Shown here: positions 1 to 7,333 of the stretch, one piece after another | How positions within the stretch are numbered: the first letter of the stretch is position 1 | How the letters are laid out: each line of letters begins with the position of its first letter | Origin: Reyranella sp. | GTDB lineage: Bacteria; Pseudomonadota; Alphaproteobacteria; Reyranellales; Reyranellaceae | Assembly: GCA_021732965.1 (NCBI GenBank) | Contig: JAKFVZ010000408.1 | Span: 1-29,407, forward strand | Length of the DNA stretch: 29,407 bases | Direction of reading: 5' to 3' | Notes under the pieces: model-generated | Database searches by the model: none | What the model was told of the DNA's origin: nothing | Seen by the model: the letters and a program-made list of their open reading frames with translations, nothing else | Program-made: the position numbers and the translations under genes

Positions 1-264
1 GCTAGTATCCTTGTAGATGCCCGGCCTGTGTTTGATGAGGAAGGGACAGACATAGTTCAGTGGGCAATAGATTACGTTTTGCAGGTCGATTACCACGATG
101 GGGGTAATCGCAGGCAATTGTTTGCCACGCTAGATATTCAGGACGTAAGAAAGCTTAGGTTGCTGTGCGAAAGAGCAGAAGCAAAGACAGTAGCGCTCGC
201 TGCGAGTCTTGCCGCCACAAAGCGACCTGTCGTCGTAACGGGGGGCGGTGACGATGATGATTGA
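1..264 (+). CDS. Unknown small protein, C-terminal part (5' end outside window)
   Basis: The reading frame is open from base 1 with no stop upstream of the GTG at 28, so the true start probably lies left of the window and about 87 C-terminal residues are visible. I do not recognise the family. The visible part contains RPVFDEEGTDIVQWAI, then YHDGGNRRQLFATLDIQDV and a helix with a charged face (RKLRLLCERAEAKTVALAASL), ending in a Gly/Asp-rich tail (GGGDDDD). It has no signal peptide or membrane segment. It overlaps the next gene by 17 bases, which suggests translational coupling and a shared system. Base composition is lower in G+C than the rest of the window, consistent with transfer. Function is unknown; that the gene is real rests on the coupling and the continuous frame. 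Confidence 0.6.
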   Translation, partial: ASILVDARPVFDEEGTDIVQWAIDYVLQVDYHDGGNRRQLFATLDIQDVRKLRLLCERAEAKTVALAASLAATKRPVVVTGGGDDDD

Positions 265-1027
265 CATGACGGAATGGCGGATCCGCGACAAAGGGAGTGA
301 GATCGCCAAGCGGATGAGCGATCCCTTGATTGCGGACGATGCGCTTGACGAAGGTGCCGTAGCGCTTGCCCGATTTTCTTATTGGGAGGTGGGCGCGGAA
401 GACAGCGATCTTCTCGTTGCATTTGACCAATTTGGATCGCAAACCACCCCGCGAGATGTTTGGGGGAGCACCCATCTTGTCCGTATCGCGCCTGTAAACG
501 ACGACATCTTTGAGGTCGATCTTTCGATTGCGAGCCGAGTTTCAACGGCTTCAGCCAGCCACGAGTTGATAGCGCGTGTTCTGGCAGGAATAGCCGGCGG
601 GGATAATCTGTCTAAAGTTTCGCGAGAGCTTGGAGTCGATCGGACAAAGATTACTGAGCTTCTTTATGTGCTCGCTAGTTCTCTGAACAAGCCTGTACAA
701 AAAGAAGAACTAGAGCGGGCTCGGCTAGCTTGGGTGGAACGCCTTGAGAGATGCGGAACGGACCGCCTAGACACGCCCACGTTGTCCTGGCTTGTCGACA
801 CTGTATATGATCTGATGAGAGAGCAACAATATGAAGAGCTGGATAAGGCCCTCGATGACATAGATGTCAAAAAGGTGAGCGCAGACGCCTTGGTGACTCT
901 TCTTCGTTTCAGCTTCTCAGCAAGGGCTCAAATTCCGTCTTGGGTGAGCTTCTTGAATCGTTCGAAAGCCGAGCTTGAGCGTCGCGGGATAAACACAACG
1001 CTCGAGTTGGTAGGTCTATTCCGCTAA
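248..1027 (+). CDS. Unknown protein with central helix-turn-helix, accessory module
   Basis: This 259-residue protein starts at GTG 248; ATG at 254 is an alternative 8-9 bases after a G-run at 241-245. I do not recognise the full-length family. Residues 1-100 look like a mixed alpha/beta domain with no motif I can name. Residues about 107-145 read like a helix-turn-helix (IARVLAGIAGGDNLSKVSRE, then LGVDRTKITELLYVL). The C-terminal 85 residues are predicted all-helical with leucine-rich amphipathic segments. There is no signal peptide or transmembrane segment, so it is probably cytosolic. It overlaps the upstream gene and lies 11 bases before the next gene, so all three are likely one transcript. 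The HTH could make it the module's regulator or only a scaffold; that is inference. Codons such as aga, cta and ata are commoner than in the genes to the right. Confidence 0.65.
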   Translation: MTMMIDMTEWRIRDKGSEIAKRMSDPLIADDALDEGAVALARFSYWEVGAEDSDLLVAFDQFGSQTTPRDVWGSTHLVRIAPVNDDIFEVDLSIASRVSTASASHELIARVLAGIAGGDNLSKVSRELGVDRTKITELLYVLASSLNKPVQKEELERARLAWVERLERCGTDRLDTPTLSWLVDTVYDLMREQQYEELDKALDDIDVKKVSADALVTLLRFSFSARAQIPSWVSFLNRSKAELERRGINTTLELVGLFR

Positions 1028-1038
1028 CGAGGCGGACA

Positions 1039-1728
1039 GTGAGTTCGACCCTTTCCAATCCGTTTGAGCAACCGATCAGCAACATCGGCCACCTCGGTAT
1101 TGAACTTGGCCAACCTCAAGGTCCCGGTTCAAGACATATAGCGATAGTGTTCTGTATAGAGGGGCAACCGCCTAGGCGATGCCACCTAATGTGGCACCAT
1201 AGACTAGGCGGCGAGCAATCAAACGGGATGGTCCAGTGGATCTCTAGCGGCCTCGGAGAAATCACTCAGAGGTCGATTGCTCATTTCTGCCAAAAAATAC
1301 TTTCCGAGAACACTTCGGAAAATACAAAGATCGCATTTGGCTTCTCGTCGATTCTGAAATCGCTTGATCCTGTAACGGGGGTCTATCGTCCCCAGAAACC
1401 CGGTGATGGTTCGACCTGTGCCACATTCGTCATGGAGGTTTTTGAGGCGCTCGGCGTGCAGTTGCTAAGGGACAAGCAATGGAGGCCACGCAAAGCTGAC
1501 AAAGAGTGGCAGCAACTTATCGTGGAGACGCTCATAAGATACCAAGCGGATCCGACCCATATTATTGAACTGCAAAAGCAATGCACGGGAATACGGTATA
1601 GACCCGAAGAAGTAGCTGCTGCCGTCGCAGATTCAGAAAGCGCAATACCACTCTCGTTCAGCAAAGCCAGTGCCGAGGGTGCGGCATTGCTAAAGCACGT
1701 GATGTCATTCTCGTATTCTCGGTCATGA
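1039..1728 (+). CDS. Possible papain-like cysteine hydrolase, accessory module
   Basis: This 229-residue protein starts at GTG 1039 after a gaggcgg ribosome-binding sequence. The most informative stretch is DGSTCATFVMEVFEALG, with Cys127 at the start of a helix. This resembles the nucleophile helix of circularly permuted papain-like (NlpC/P60, YiiX-type) hydrolases, in which the His lies upstream of the Cys. His49, His53 and His54 in CHLMWHHRL are candidate partners. The middle region (residues 60-115) and the helical C-terminus (DKEWQQLIVETLIRYQA onward) match nothing I can name. No signal peptide is visible, so any target would be cytosolic. It is the last gene of the low-G+C trio. The hydrolase call is inference from one motif; an uncharacterised non-enzymatic protein is equally possible. 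Confidence 0.6.
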   Translation: MSSTLSNPFEQPISNIGHLGIELGQPQGPGSRHIAIVFCIEGQPPRRCHLMWHHRLGGEQSNGMVQWISSGLGEITQRSIAHFCQKILSENTSENTKIAFGFSSILKSLDPVTGVYRPQKPGDGSTCATFVMEVFEALGVQLLRDKQWRPRKADKEWQQLIVETLIRYQADPTHIIELQKQCTGIRYRPEEVAAAVADSESAIPLSFSKASAEGAALLKHVMSFSYSRS

Positions 1729-1815
1729 CGTGCTGGCAACGGGTCGCCTGAAAAGCTTCGAACTGCATGATCAACCCTCGCCCCACTTCTTGTCCCGCAG
1801 TATGTCAGCTGTCAC

Positions 1816-1827
1816 ATTGTTAACAAT
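1816..1827. promoter_or_regulatory. Perfect 12-bp palindrome, candidate GntR/FCD operator
   Basis: ATTGTTAACAAT is a perfect dyad 27 bases upstream of the TTG start of the GntR/FCD regulator gene. FCD-subfamily regulators commonly bind short AT-flanked palindromes of the TTGT...ACAA type and often repress their own operon. No clear -35/-10 pair is visible around it. That the site belongs to the adjacent regulator is inference. Confidence 0.45.
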
Positions 1828-1854
1828 CGACGATCCGGATTTCTAGGAGGCTGT

Positions 1855-2589
1855 TTGTCCGTTTCCGATGTCTCGACGCGGGATGTGGGCGCGCTTTTCG
1901 AGCGGGTGCCGAAGGCGACCCTGCGCGCGCATATCGTCGAGCGGCTGCGGCTGGCGATCCTGGCGGGTGACATCCCGCCCGGCGCGCCGCTGGTCGAGAC
2001 GGCGCTGTCGGAGCGCTTCGACGTCAGCCGCGGGCCGTTGCGCGAGGCGCTGCGGCAGTTGATCGAGGAGGGGCTGGTCGTGACCGTGCCCTACACCGGC
2101 ACGCGCGTCGCCGAACTCTCGGTCGAGGATGTCCACGAAATCTATTCGCTGCGGACCGTGCTGGAGACCTTCGCCTTCGAGCAGGTCTGGCCGCGTCGCG
2201 ACGATCGCTTCCGCGCCGAACTCAGGCGCCGCAACGAGGCGCTGATCGCGACAATCGACGCCGGCGACGATCGCGCCAGCATCCTTGCCGAACTCGAGTT
2301 CCATGGCCTCGTCCACGAGGCGAGCGCCCACAAACTCCTTCAGCGCGCCTGGCACGGATTGCGCGGACGGCTGCAGCTCTATTGGGCGGCGCATCATCGC
2401 GCGCATGGCCGGCGCGGTCCGAAGCGCGACAGTCACGACAGCTACATCAGGGCGGCGTTCGGCTCGGACTTCGAGACGATGAAAGCCGAGATCGCTGATC
2501 ACATGCGCCGGGGCGTGGAAACGACGGAACAGTTCCTGCGCACGATGCCGGGTTTGTCGGGGAAGTCAAAAAGGGGAGACCATTCATGA
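1855..2589 (+). CDS. GntR-family transcriptional regulator, FCD subfamily
   Basis: This 244-residue DNA-binding regulator starts at TTG 1855, placed by a perfect AGGAGG at 1845-1850. The N-terminal winged helix (residues about 20-85) has the GntR pattern: LRLAILAGDIPPG, LVETALSERFDVSRGPLREAL, then LIEEGLVV. The C-terminal helical FCD ligand domain keeps likely metal-binding residues in ELEFHGLVH, SHDSYI and ADHMRRG. Family members sense small carboxylates or amino-acid-derived metabolites and usually repress. The stop codon overlaps the start of the binding-protein gene (ATGA), so it is the first gene of the transporter operon and probably controls it. The palindrome at 1816-1827 is the obvious candidate operator. 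The effector is unknown, though the transporter substrate or its transamination product is likely. Confidence 0.92.
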   Translation: MSVSDVSTRDVGALFERVPKATLRAHIVERLRLAILAGDIPPGAPLVETALSERFDVSRGPLREALRQLIEEGLVVTVPYTGTRVAELSVEDVHEIYSLRTVLETFAFEQVWPRRDDRFRAELRRRNEALIATIDAGDDRASILAELEFHGLVHEASAHKLLQRAWHGLRGRLQLYWAAHHRAHGRRGPKRDSHDSYIRAAFGSDFETMKAEIADHMRRGVETTEQFLRTMPGLSGKSKRGDHS

Positions 2590-3419
2590 CCATCAATCGA
2601 CGTTCGTTGTTTGCCGTTGCGGCCGCGAGTGCTGCGGCGCTGGCGATGCCTTTTGCCGCGCGGGCCCAGGCCACGCTCGACGAGGTGAAGAAGCGCGGCG
2701 TGCTGCGCGTCGGCGTCACGCAGGCGCCGCCCTGGTACTCGAAGGATCCCAAGACCGGCGAATGGTCGACGGGTCTCGGCGTCGCGATGGGCAAGGCGAT
2801 GGCGCAGACGCTGGGCGTGAAGTTCGAGCCGGTCGAAGTGACGTGGGGCAACGCGATCGCCGCGCTCCAGGGCGACAAGATCGACCTGATGTTCATGCTC
2901 GACGCCACCGCCGAGCGCAAACAGGCCGCCAACTTCCCCGAGACGCCGCTGCTCTGGTATTCGCTCGCCGTGCTGGCGCGCGACGACCTCGACGCGAAGA
3001 CCTGGGAAGGCCTCAACAAGCAGGGCGTGCGCATCGCCGTGCCGCAGGCCTCGACCATGGACCGCTGGGCCACGCAGCACACGCCCAAGGCCGACATCCA
3101 GCGCTTCCCCGGCAACGCCGAGGCGATCGCGGCCTTCCAGTCGGGTCGCGTCGATGCCGTGCTGCTCTTCCATCCGCCGCTGCTCGCCGCGCGCCAGCGT
3201 CTCGGCAAGGGCAAGATCGTGGTGCCGCTGCCCGCCGAGTCGCAACCCTCCAGTGTGGCGCTGCGCAAGGGCGACACCGCCTTCACCGAATGGGTCGATA
3301 AGCAGATCGCGGGCTACTACAAGAGCGGCCAGACCCAGAAGTTCTACGAGCAGGCGCTCACCGACTTCGGCCTCGATCCCAAGCTCGCGCCGCCGGTCAT
3401 GAAGGAAATGATCAAGTAG
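2586..3419 (+). CDS. ABC transporter periplasmic binding protein, polar amino acid type
   Basis: This 277-residue family 3 solute-binding protein captures a small ligand in the periplasm for the permeases encoded next. The N-terminus is a signal peptide with an RRSLFA segment that partly resembles a Tat motif, and cleavage is likely after AARA. The mature protein begins with the typical KKRGVLRVGVTQAPPW. An Arg in DATAERKQAANFPETPLLWY occupies the usual carboxylate-binding place. The Asp that normally binds the ligand amino group in this family (pattern GRVDAxxxD) is absent: here the sequence runs GRVDAVLLFHPP. The substrate may therefore not be a standard alpha-amino acid, which is inference. 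The start overlaps the gntR stop by 4 bases. Confidence 0.92.
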   Translation: MTINRRSLFAVAAASAAALAMPFAARAQATLDEVKKRGVLRVGVTQAPPWYSKDPKTGEWSTGLGVAMGKAMAQTLGVKFEPVEVTWGNAIAALQGDKIDLMFMLDATAERKQAANFPETPLLWYSLAVLARDDLDAKTWEGLNKQGVRIAVPQASTMDRWATQHTPKADIQRFPGNAEAIAAFQSGRVDAVLLFHPPLLAARQRLGKGKIVVPLPAESQPSSVALRKGDTAFTEWVDKQIAGYYKSGQTQKFYEQALTDFGLDPKLAPPVMKEMIK

Positions 3420-3432
3420 GCGGCGTCGCCTC

Positions 3433-4113
3433 TTGGCCTACGAGTGGGACTTCTCGCCGGTCCTCGCCAACGCACCGTTGTTGGCAGAGGGGCTGGCGAA
3501 CACGCTCAAGATCACGGGCACGGCGCTGGTCTGCGGCGTCGTGCTGGGGCTGGCGCTGGCGCTGCTGCGCCTGTCGCCCCGGCGGTTCCTGTCGTGGCCG
3601 GCCGGCTTCGTCATAGAAGTGTTTCGCACGACGCCACCGCTGGTCCAGCTCTTCTGGTTCTTCTTCGCCCTGCCGATCCTGGTCGGCATCGAGATGACGC
3701 CGTTCGTGGCCGGCGCCGTCACCTTCTCGATCCAGTCGGCTTCGTTCTTCGCCGAGGTGTTCCGCGCCGGCATCCAGTCGATCGAGCGTGGCCAATGGGA
3801 CGGCGCGCGCGCCATTGGCATGCGCCACGACCAGGCGATGCGCCGCATCATCCTGCCGCAGGCGGTGAAGCGCATGATCCCGGCCTTCATGGAACGCGCC
3901 ATCGAGTTGATGAAGACCACGACGCTGATCGCCACCATCTCCTATGCCGACCTGCTGTTTGCCGCGAACGAAGTCTCGCAAAAGACGTTCAGGCCGCTCG
4001 AAACCTACACGGTCGTGGCGCTGATCTACTTCGTCGTGATCTTCCTCGCGAGCCAGATCGCGCGCCTGGTCGAGCTGCGGCTCGCGCGCAGCGGCGAGAG
4101 CACGGTGCATTGA
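3433..4113 (+). CDS. ABC transporter permease, polar amino acid type (first)
   Basis: This 226-residue inner-membrane permease is of the HisM/GlnP type. The TTG start at 3433 is chosen because the resulting N-terminus (MAYEWDFSPVLANAPLLAEG) parallels that of the second permease (MRWDFASVFDNTDALLVG). Hydrophobic helices cover roughly residues 19-45, 60-82, 90-112 and 190-212. The cytoplasmic EAA loop that contacts the ATPase is clear: SIERGQWDGARAIGMRHDQA followed by RRIILPQAVKRMIP. Two such permeases form the heterodimeric channel with the adjacent ATPase. It lies 13 bases after the binding-protein gene and 13 bases before the second permease, within one operon. Confidence 0.93.
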   Translation: MAYEWDFSPVLANAPLLAEGLANTLKITGTALVCGVVLGLALALLRLSPRRFLSWPAGFVIEVFRTTPPLVQLFWFFFALPILVGIEMTPFVAGAVTFSIQSASFFAEVFRAGIQSIERGQWDGARAIGMRHDQAMRRIILPQAVKRMIPAFMERAIELMKTTTLIATISYADLLFAANEVSQKTFRPLETYTVVALIYFVVIFLASQIARLVELRLARSGESTVH

Positions 4114-4126
4114 GCGGGGGTCGCTG

Positions 4127-4786
4127 ATGCGCTGGGATTTCGCCTCCGTCTTCGACAACACCGATGCGCTGCTGGTCGGTGCGGCGGGCACGCTGCGCAT
4201 CTTCGCCATCTGCCTGGTGCTGGGGCTCAGCCTCGGCCTGCTGGTCGGCCTGGGCCGCTATTCGCGCAACCGCTGGATCCACATACCGGCCACGATCTTC
4301 GTCGAGTTCTTTCGCAACACGCCGGTGCTCGTGCAGATCCTTTGGTTCTACTTCGCCCTGCCGATCCTGCTGCCGTTCCAGATCTCGCCGCTCGCCGCCG
4401 CCTCGCTCGGCATCTCGCTCAACTCGGCGGCCTTCTCGGCGGAGATCTATCGCGGTGGCATCCAGTCGATCGAGACCGGCCAGTGGGACGGCGCGCGGGC
4501 GCTGGGCATGCGCTGGGGCCAGGCGATGCGGCGCATCATCCTGCCCCAGGCGCTGAAGCGCATGCTGCCGGCGCTGACCAACCGCGCCATAGAAATCTTC
4601 AAGATGTCGACGCTGGCCTCGGCCGTGGCCTATGTCGAGCTGCTGCAGCAGGGCAAGCTGATCGCCTCGCTCAACTACAATCCGATCGAGGCCTATACCG
4701 CCGTCGCGGTGATCTTCTTCGTCTTCCTGTGGCCGCTGGTGCAGTTCAGCTATTTCCTCGAACGGCGCCTCAAGAGGGACGAATGA
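4127..4786 (+). CDS. ABC transporter permease, polar amino acid type (second)
   Basis: This 219-residue partner permease is a clear paralogue of the preceding one, with FVEFFRNTPVLVQILWFYFALPI mirroring VEVFRTTPPLVQLFWFFFALPI of the first in split form. The EAA loop reads ETGQWDGARALGMRWGQAM then RRIILPQALKRMLP. Hydrophobic segments fall at about 17-42, 62-85, 92-112 and 185-208. The start is ATG 4127. Its TGA overlaps the ATG of the ATPase gene (ATGA), so the two are translationally coupled. It completes the membrane channel of the importer. Confidence 0.93.
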   Translation: MRWDFASVFDNTDALLVGAAGTLRIFAICLVLGLSLGLLVGLGRYSRNRWIHIPATIFVEFFRNTPVLVQILWFYFALPILLPFQISPLAAASLGISLNSAAFSAEIYRGGIQSIETGQWDGARALGMRWGQAMRRIILPQALKRMLPALTNRAIEIFKMSTLASAVAYVELLQQGKLIASLNYNPIEAYTAVAVIFFVFLWPLVQFSYFLERRLKRDE

Positions 4787-5550
4787 CGATTCTCAACGTC
4801 ACCGGCCTCACCAAGCGCTTCGGCGCCACCGACGTGCTGCGCGGCATCGATCTCGACGTGCAGCGCGGCGAGCGCATCGCGATCCTGGGCGCCTCCGGCT
4901 CGGGCAAGAGCACGCTGCTGCGCTGCCTCAACTTCATGGAACGCCCCGGCGGCGGCACGATCGCGCTCGACGGCCAGGTGCTGGGCCGCGAGGGCAAGGC
5001 CGGCGAGCGGGTCTACCGCGAAGCCGAACTGATCCAGGTGCGGCAGCGAGTCGGCATGGTGTTCCAGCAGTTCAACCTCTTCCCGCACATGACGGCGATC
5101 GGCAACGTGATGGAGGGGCTGCGCACGGTGCGCGGCATGCCGAAGCCCGAAGCCGAGGCGCGGGCGCGGAAGGAACTGGCGCGGGTCGGCTTGGCCGAGA
5201 AGGCGGAGACCTATCCGGCGCATCTCTCGGGCGGCCAGAAGCAGCGCGTTGCCATTGCGCGGGCGCTGGCGATGGACCCCGAGATGCTGCTGTTCGACGA
5301 GCCGACCTCGGCACTCGATCCCGAGCTGGTCGGCGAAGTACTGAACGTCATCCTGGCGCTCGCGAAGGAAGGCCGCACCATGTTGCTGGTCACCCACGAG
5401 CTGGGCTTCGCCTACCACGTTGCCACGCGCGTGATCTTCCTGGCCGACGGCGCCATCCACGAGCAGGGCACGCCGGACGAAGTCCTCAAGAACCCGAAGA
5501 AGGAGCGCACCCGCGCCTTCCTCGCCAGCCACAAGCAATTCAGTTTCTAG
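4783..5550 (+). CDS. ABC transporter ATP-binding protein, polar amino acid type
   Basis: This 255-residue cytosolic ATPase powers the importer encoded by the three preceding genes. All nucleotide-binding motifs are present: Walker A GASGSGKST (residues 36-44), Q-loop around Gln95 (VFQQFNLFPHMTA), signature LSGGQ (148-152), Walker B MLLFDEPTSALD with Asp172 and Glu173, and the switch His205 in VTHELGFA. Length and motif spacing match GlnQ/HisP-type ATPases, although the insert between the beta strands and Q-loop (GREGKAGERVYREAELIQV) is slightly longer than usual. The start overlaps the second permease stop by 4 bases. An open frame beginning at 4342 runs into this gene but is only an extension through the permease in another frame. 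Confidence 0.95.
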   Translation: MTILNVTGLTKRFGATDVLRGIDLDVQRGERIAILGASGSGKSTLLRCLNFMERPGGGTIALDGQVLGREGKAGERVYREAELIQVRQRVGMVFQQFNLFPHMTAIGNVMEGLRTVRGMPKPEAEARARKELARVGLAEKAETYPAHLSGGQKQRVAIARALAMDPEMLLFDEPTSALDPELVGEVLNVILALAKEGRTMLLVTHELGFAYHVATRVIFLADGAIHEQGTPDEVLKNPKKERTRAFLASHKQFSF

Positions 5551-5560
5551 GGAAAATGCC

Positions 5561-6475
5561 ATGACGACGGAACAGGCGAGCGCCCAGGCCTATCTGGCCG
5601 ATGCGCGCAACGACCAGGTGCTGGTCTATGTGAACGGCGCCTTCGCAGCCCGCAACGAGGCCAGCGTCTCGGTATTCGATTCCGGCTTCGTGCTGGGCGA
5701 CGGCGTGTGGGAGGGCCTGCGCCTGGTGAAGGGCAAGCTGATCAGCCTGGAGGCCCATCTCGACCGGCTGTTCGAGGGCGCGCGCTCGATCGATCTCGAC
5801 ATCGGGCTCGACCGCGCCGGCATGACGAAGGTCGTGACCGATACGCTGGCGAGGAACGGCATGACCGACGGCGCGCACGTGCGCCTCATGATCACGCGCG
5901 GCCTGAAGAAGACACCGAACCAGGATCCGCGCTTCGTGATCGGCAAGGCGACGATCGTCTGCGTCGCCGAATACAAGACGCCGATTCCCGAGGCCAAGGC
6001 CCGCGGCTACGCGCTCTTCACCTCGACCTTCCGCACGACCAACCCCGACCAGTTCGACCTGCGCCTTAACTCGCATTCGCGGCTGAACCTGATCCAGGCG
6101 CTCATCCAGGCCATCAAGGCCGGCGCCGACGAGGCGCTGATGCTCGACCCGCGCGGCTTCGTGGCCTCGTGCAACTCGACCAACTTCTTCATCGTGCGCG
6201 GCCGCGAGCTGTGGACCTCGACCAGCCTCTACAGCTTCAAGGGCATAACCCAGCAGAACGTGATCGACGCCTGGCGCGCCGCCGGCAACGTCGCGAAGGA
6301 ATGCGACTTCACCCTGGCGCAGGTCTACTCCGCCGACGAGGCCTTCGTGACAGGCACGCTGGGCGGCGTCACGCCGGTGACAAAAGTCGACGGCCGCCTG
6401 ATCGCCGACGGCAAGGCGGGCAAGGTCACGAAGGAAGCGAGCGATCTCTATCTAAAGTCTGTTGGGGCGCTGTAA
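5561..6475 (+). CDS. Aminotransferase class IV homologue (fold-type IV PLP family), lysine atypical
   Basis: This 304-residue protein is related to D-amino-acid and branched-chain aminotransferases, which are PLP enzymes of fold type IV. Recognisable family segments are VSVFDSGFVLGDGVWEGLR (residues 36-54), the GADEALMLDPRGFVASCNST block (188-207) and GITQQNV. The PLP-anchoring Lys usually sits 18-19 residues before the GADEAL glycine. Here those positions are Asn170 and Leu169, and the segment reads LRLNSHSRLNL with no Lys. The two other fold-IV enzymes in this window keep the Lys. The protein may use another residue, do other chemistry, or be non-catalytic. It lies 10 bases after the ATPase gene, so it probably acts on the imported compound. 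Confidence 0.85.
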   Translation: MTTEQASAQAYLADARNDQVLVYVNGAFAARNEASVSVFDSGFVLGDGVWEGLRLVKGKLISLEAHLDRLFEGARSIDLDIGLDRAGMTKVVTDTLARNGMTDGAHVRLMITRGLKKTPNQDPRFVIGKATIVCVAEYKTPIPEAKARGYALFTSTFRTTNPDQFDLRLNSHSRLNLIQALIQAIKAGADEALMLDPRGFVASCNSTNFFIVRGRELWTSTSLYSFKGITQQNVIDAWRAAGNVAKECDFTLAQVYSADEAFVTGTLGGVTPVTKVDGRLIADGKAGKVTKEASDLYLKSVGAL

Positions 6476-6497
6476 GGAAAAGGTCTACCGTGCCGCC

Positions 6498-7154
6498 ATG
6501 AGCCAACCGTCGCCGACCTATCGCCTCCATTACTTCCCCGAGTCGGGCAACAGCTACAAGCTGGCGCTGATGCTCACGCTGTGCAGCCAGACCTTCGAGC
6601 CGGTCTGGACGGACTTCGGCGGCGGCGTCACGCGCACGCCCGAATGGCGGGCCACGGTCAACGAGATGGGCGAGATCCCCGTGCTTGAGGAAGACGGCGA
6701 GCGTCTTACCCAGACCGCGCCGATCCTGCTGCGGCTCGCCGAACGCCATGGCCGGTTCGGCGGCGAGAACGAGGCGGAGAAGTTCGAGATCCTGCGCTGG
6801 CTGTTCTGGGACAACCACAAGCTTACCGGCTTCATGGCGACCTACCGCTACAACCGCGCCTTCCTCCGCTCGGTCGATCCCGTCGTGCTCGACTTCATGC
6901 GCAAGCGCATCGACGACTATCTGGGCATCCTGAACCGCCATCTCGAGAAGCGCGCCTTCGCGATCGGCGACCGGGCGACCATCGCCGACATCTCGATGAT
7001 GGCGTATCTGTCGTTTCCCAAGAACGAAGCCGGCTACGACTTCGCGGTCAGCCATCCCGCCGTGCATGCGTGGCTGCAGCGCATGGCGTCACTGCCCGGC
7101 TGGAAGACGCCCTACGACCTGCTGCCAGGCAATCGACTGCGCTGCTACGTGTAG
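6498..7154 (+). CDS. Glutathione S-transferase family protein
   Basis: This 218-residue cytosolic protein has an N-terminal thioredoxin-like GST domain (YRLHYFPESGNSYKLALML, then GEIPVLEEDGERLTQTAPIL with the cis-Pro of IPVL, residues 1-80). An all-helical C-terminal domain follows, with the conserved AIGDRATIADISMMAYL capping segment. ATG 6498 is preferred over upstream in-frame GTGs because it puts the first strand at the usual distance. It lies 22 bases after the aminotransferase-like gene and is probably the last gene of the gntR-transporter operon, since a large palindromic repeat follows directly. Substrate and physiological role are not visible. The family includes detoxification enzymes, isomerases and dehalogenases. 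Confidence 0.88.
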   Translation: MSQPSPTYRLHYFPESGNSYKLALMLTLCSQTFEPVWTDFGGGVTRTPEWRATVNEMGEIPVLEEDGERLTQTAPILLRLAERHGRFGGENEAEKFEILRWLFWDNHKLTGFMATYRYNRAFLRSVDPVVLDFMRKRIDDYLGILNRHLEKRAFAIGDRATIADISMMAYLSFPKNEAGYDFAVSHPAVHAWLQRMASLPGWKTPYDLLPGNRLRCYV

Positions 7155-7332
7155 AGTCTTCCGATGCAGATCGATCAAATACCCACCTCATCCTGAGGAG
7201 CCGCGCCTGCGCGGCGTCTCGAAGGATCGGCAACAAACGCGGTGCTCGTGCCCATGCTTCGAGACGCGCTCCTGTGGAGCGCTCCTCAGCATGAGGTTGG
7301 GGGGTGACTCAAGCTTGCTCGGAAAGACTCTA
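7152..7332. repeat. Interspersed palindromic repeat element (RIME-like)
   Basis: This is a nested inverted repeat between two convergent genes. The outer arms are TAGAGTCTT (7152-7160) and AAGACTCTA (7324-7332), which are perfect. The middle arms are CCTCATCCTGAGGAGC (7186-7201) and GCTCCTCAGCATGAGG (7281-7296), matching at 15 of 16. The inner arms are GCGTCTCGAAG (7214-7224) and CTTCGAGACGC (7257-7267), also perfect. The CCTCATCCTGAGGAGC...GTCTCGAAGGAT wording is that of a common intergenic repeat in Rhizobiales and relatives. Its position suggests it also ends transcription from both sides. The outer arm overlaps the last bases of the upstream gene. Confidence 0.75.
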
Positions 7333-7333
7333 G

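Noticed and set aside
28..264. GTG at 28 as the true start of the first gene
   Set aside because: The frame is open to the window edge, no ribosome-binding sequence precedes it, and the sequence upstream continues plausibly as protein.
4342..5550. 402-codon frame as a longer ATPase
   Set aside because: The first 147 codons overlap the second permease in another frame and have no family features. ATG 4783 starts the ATPase properly.
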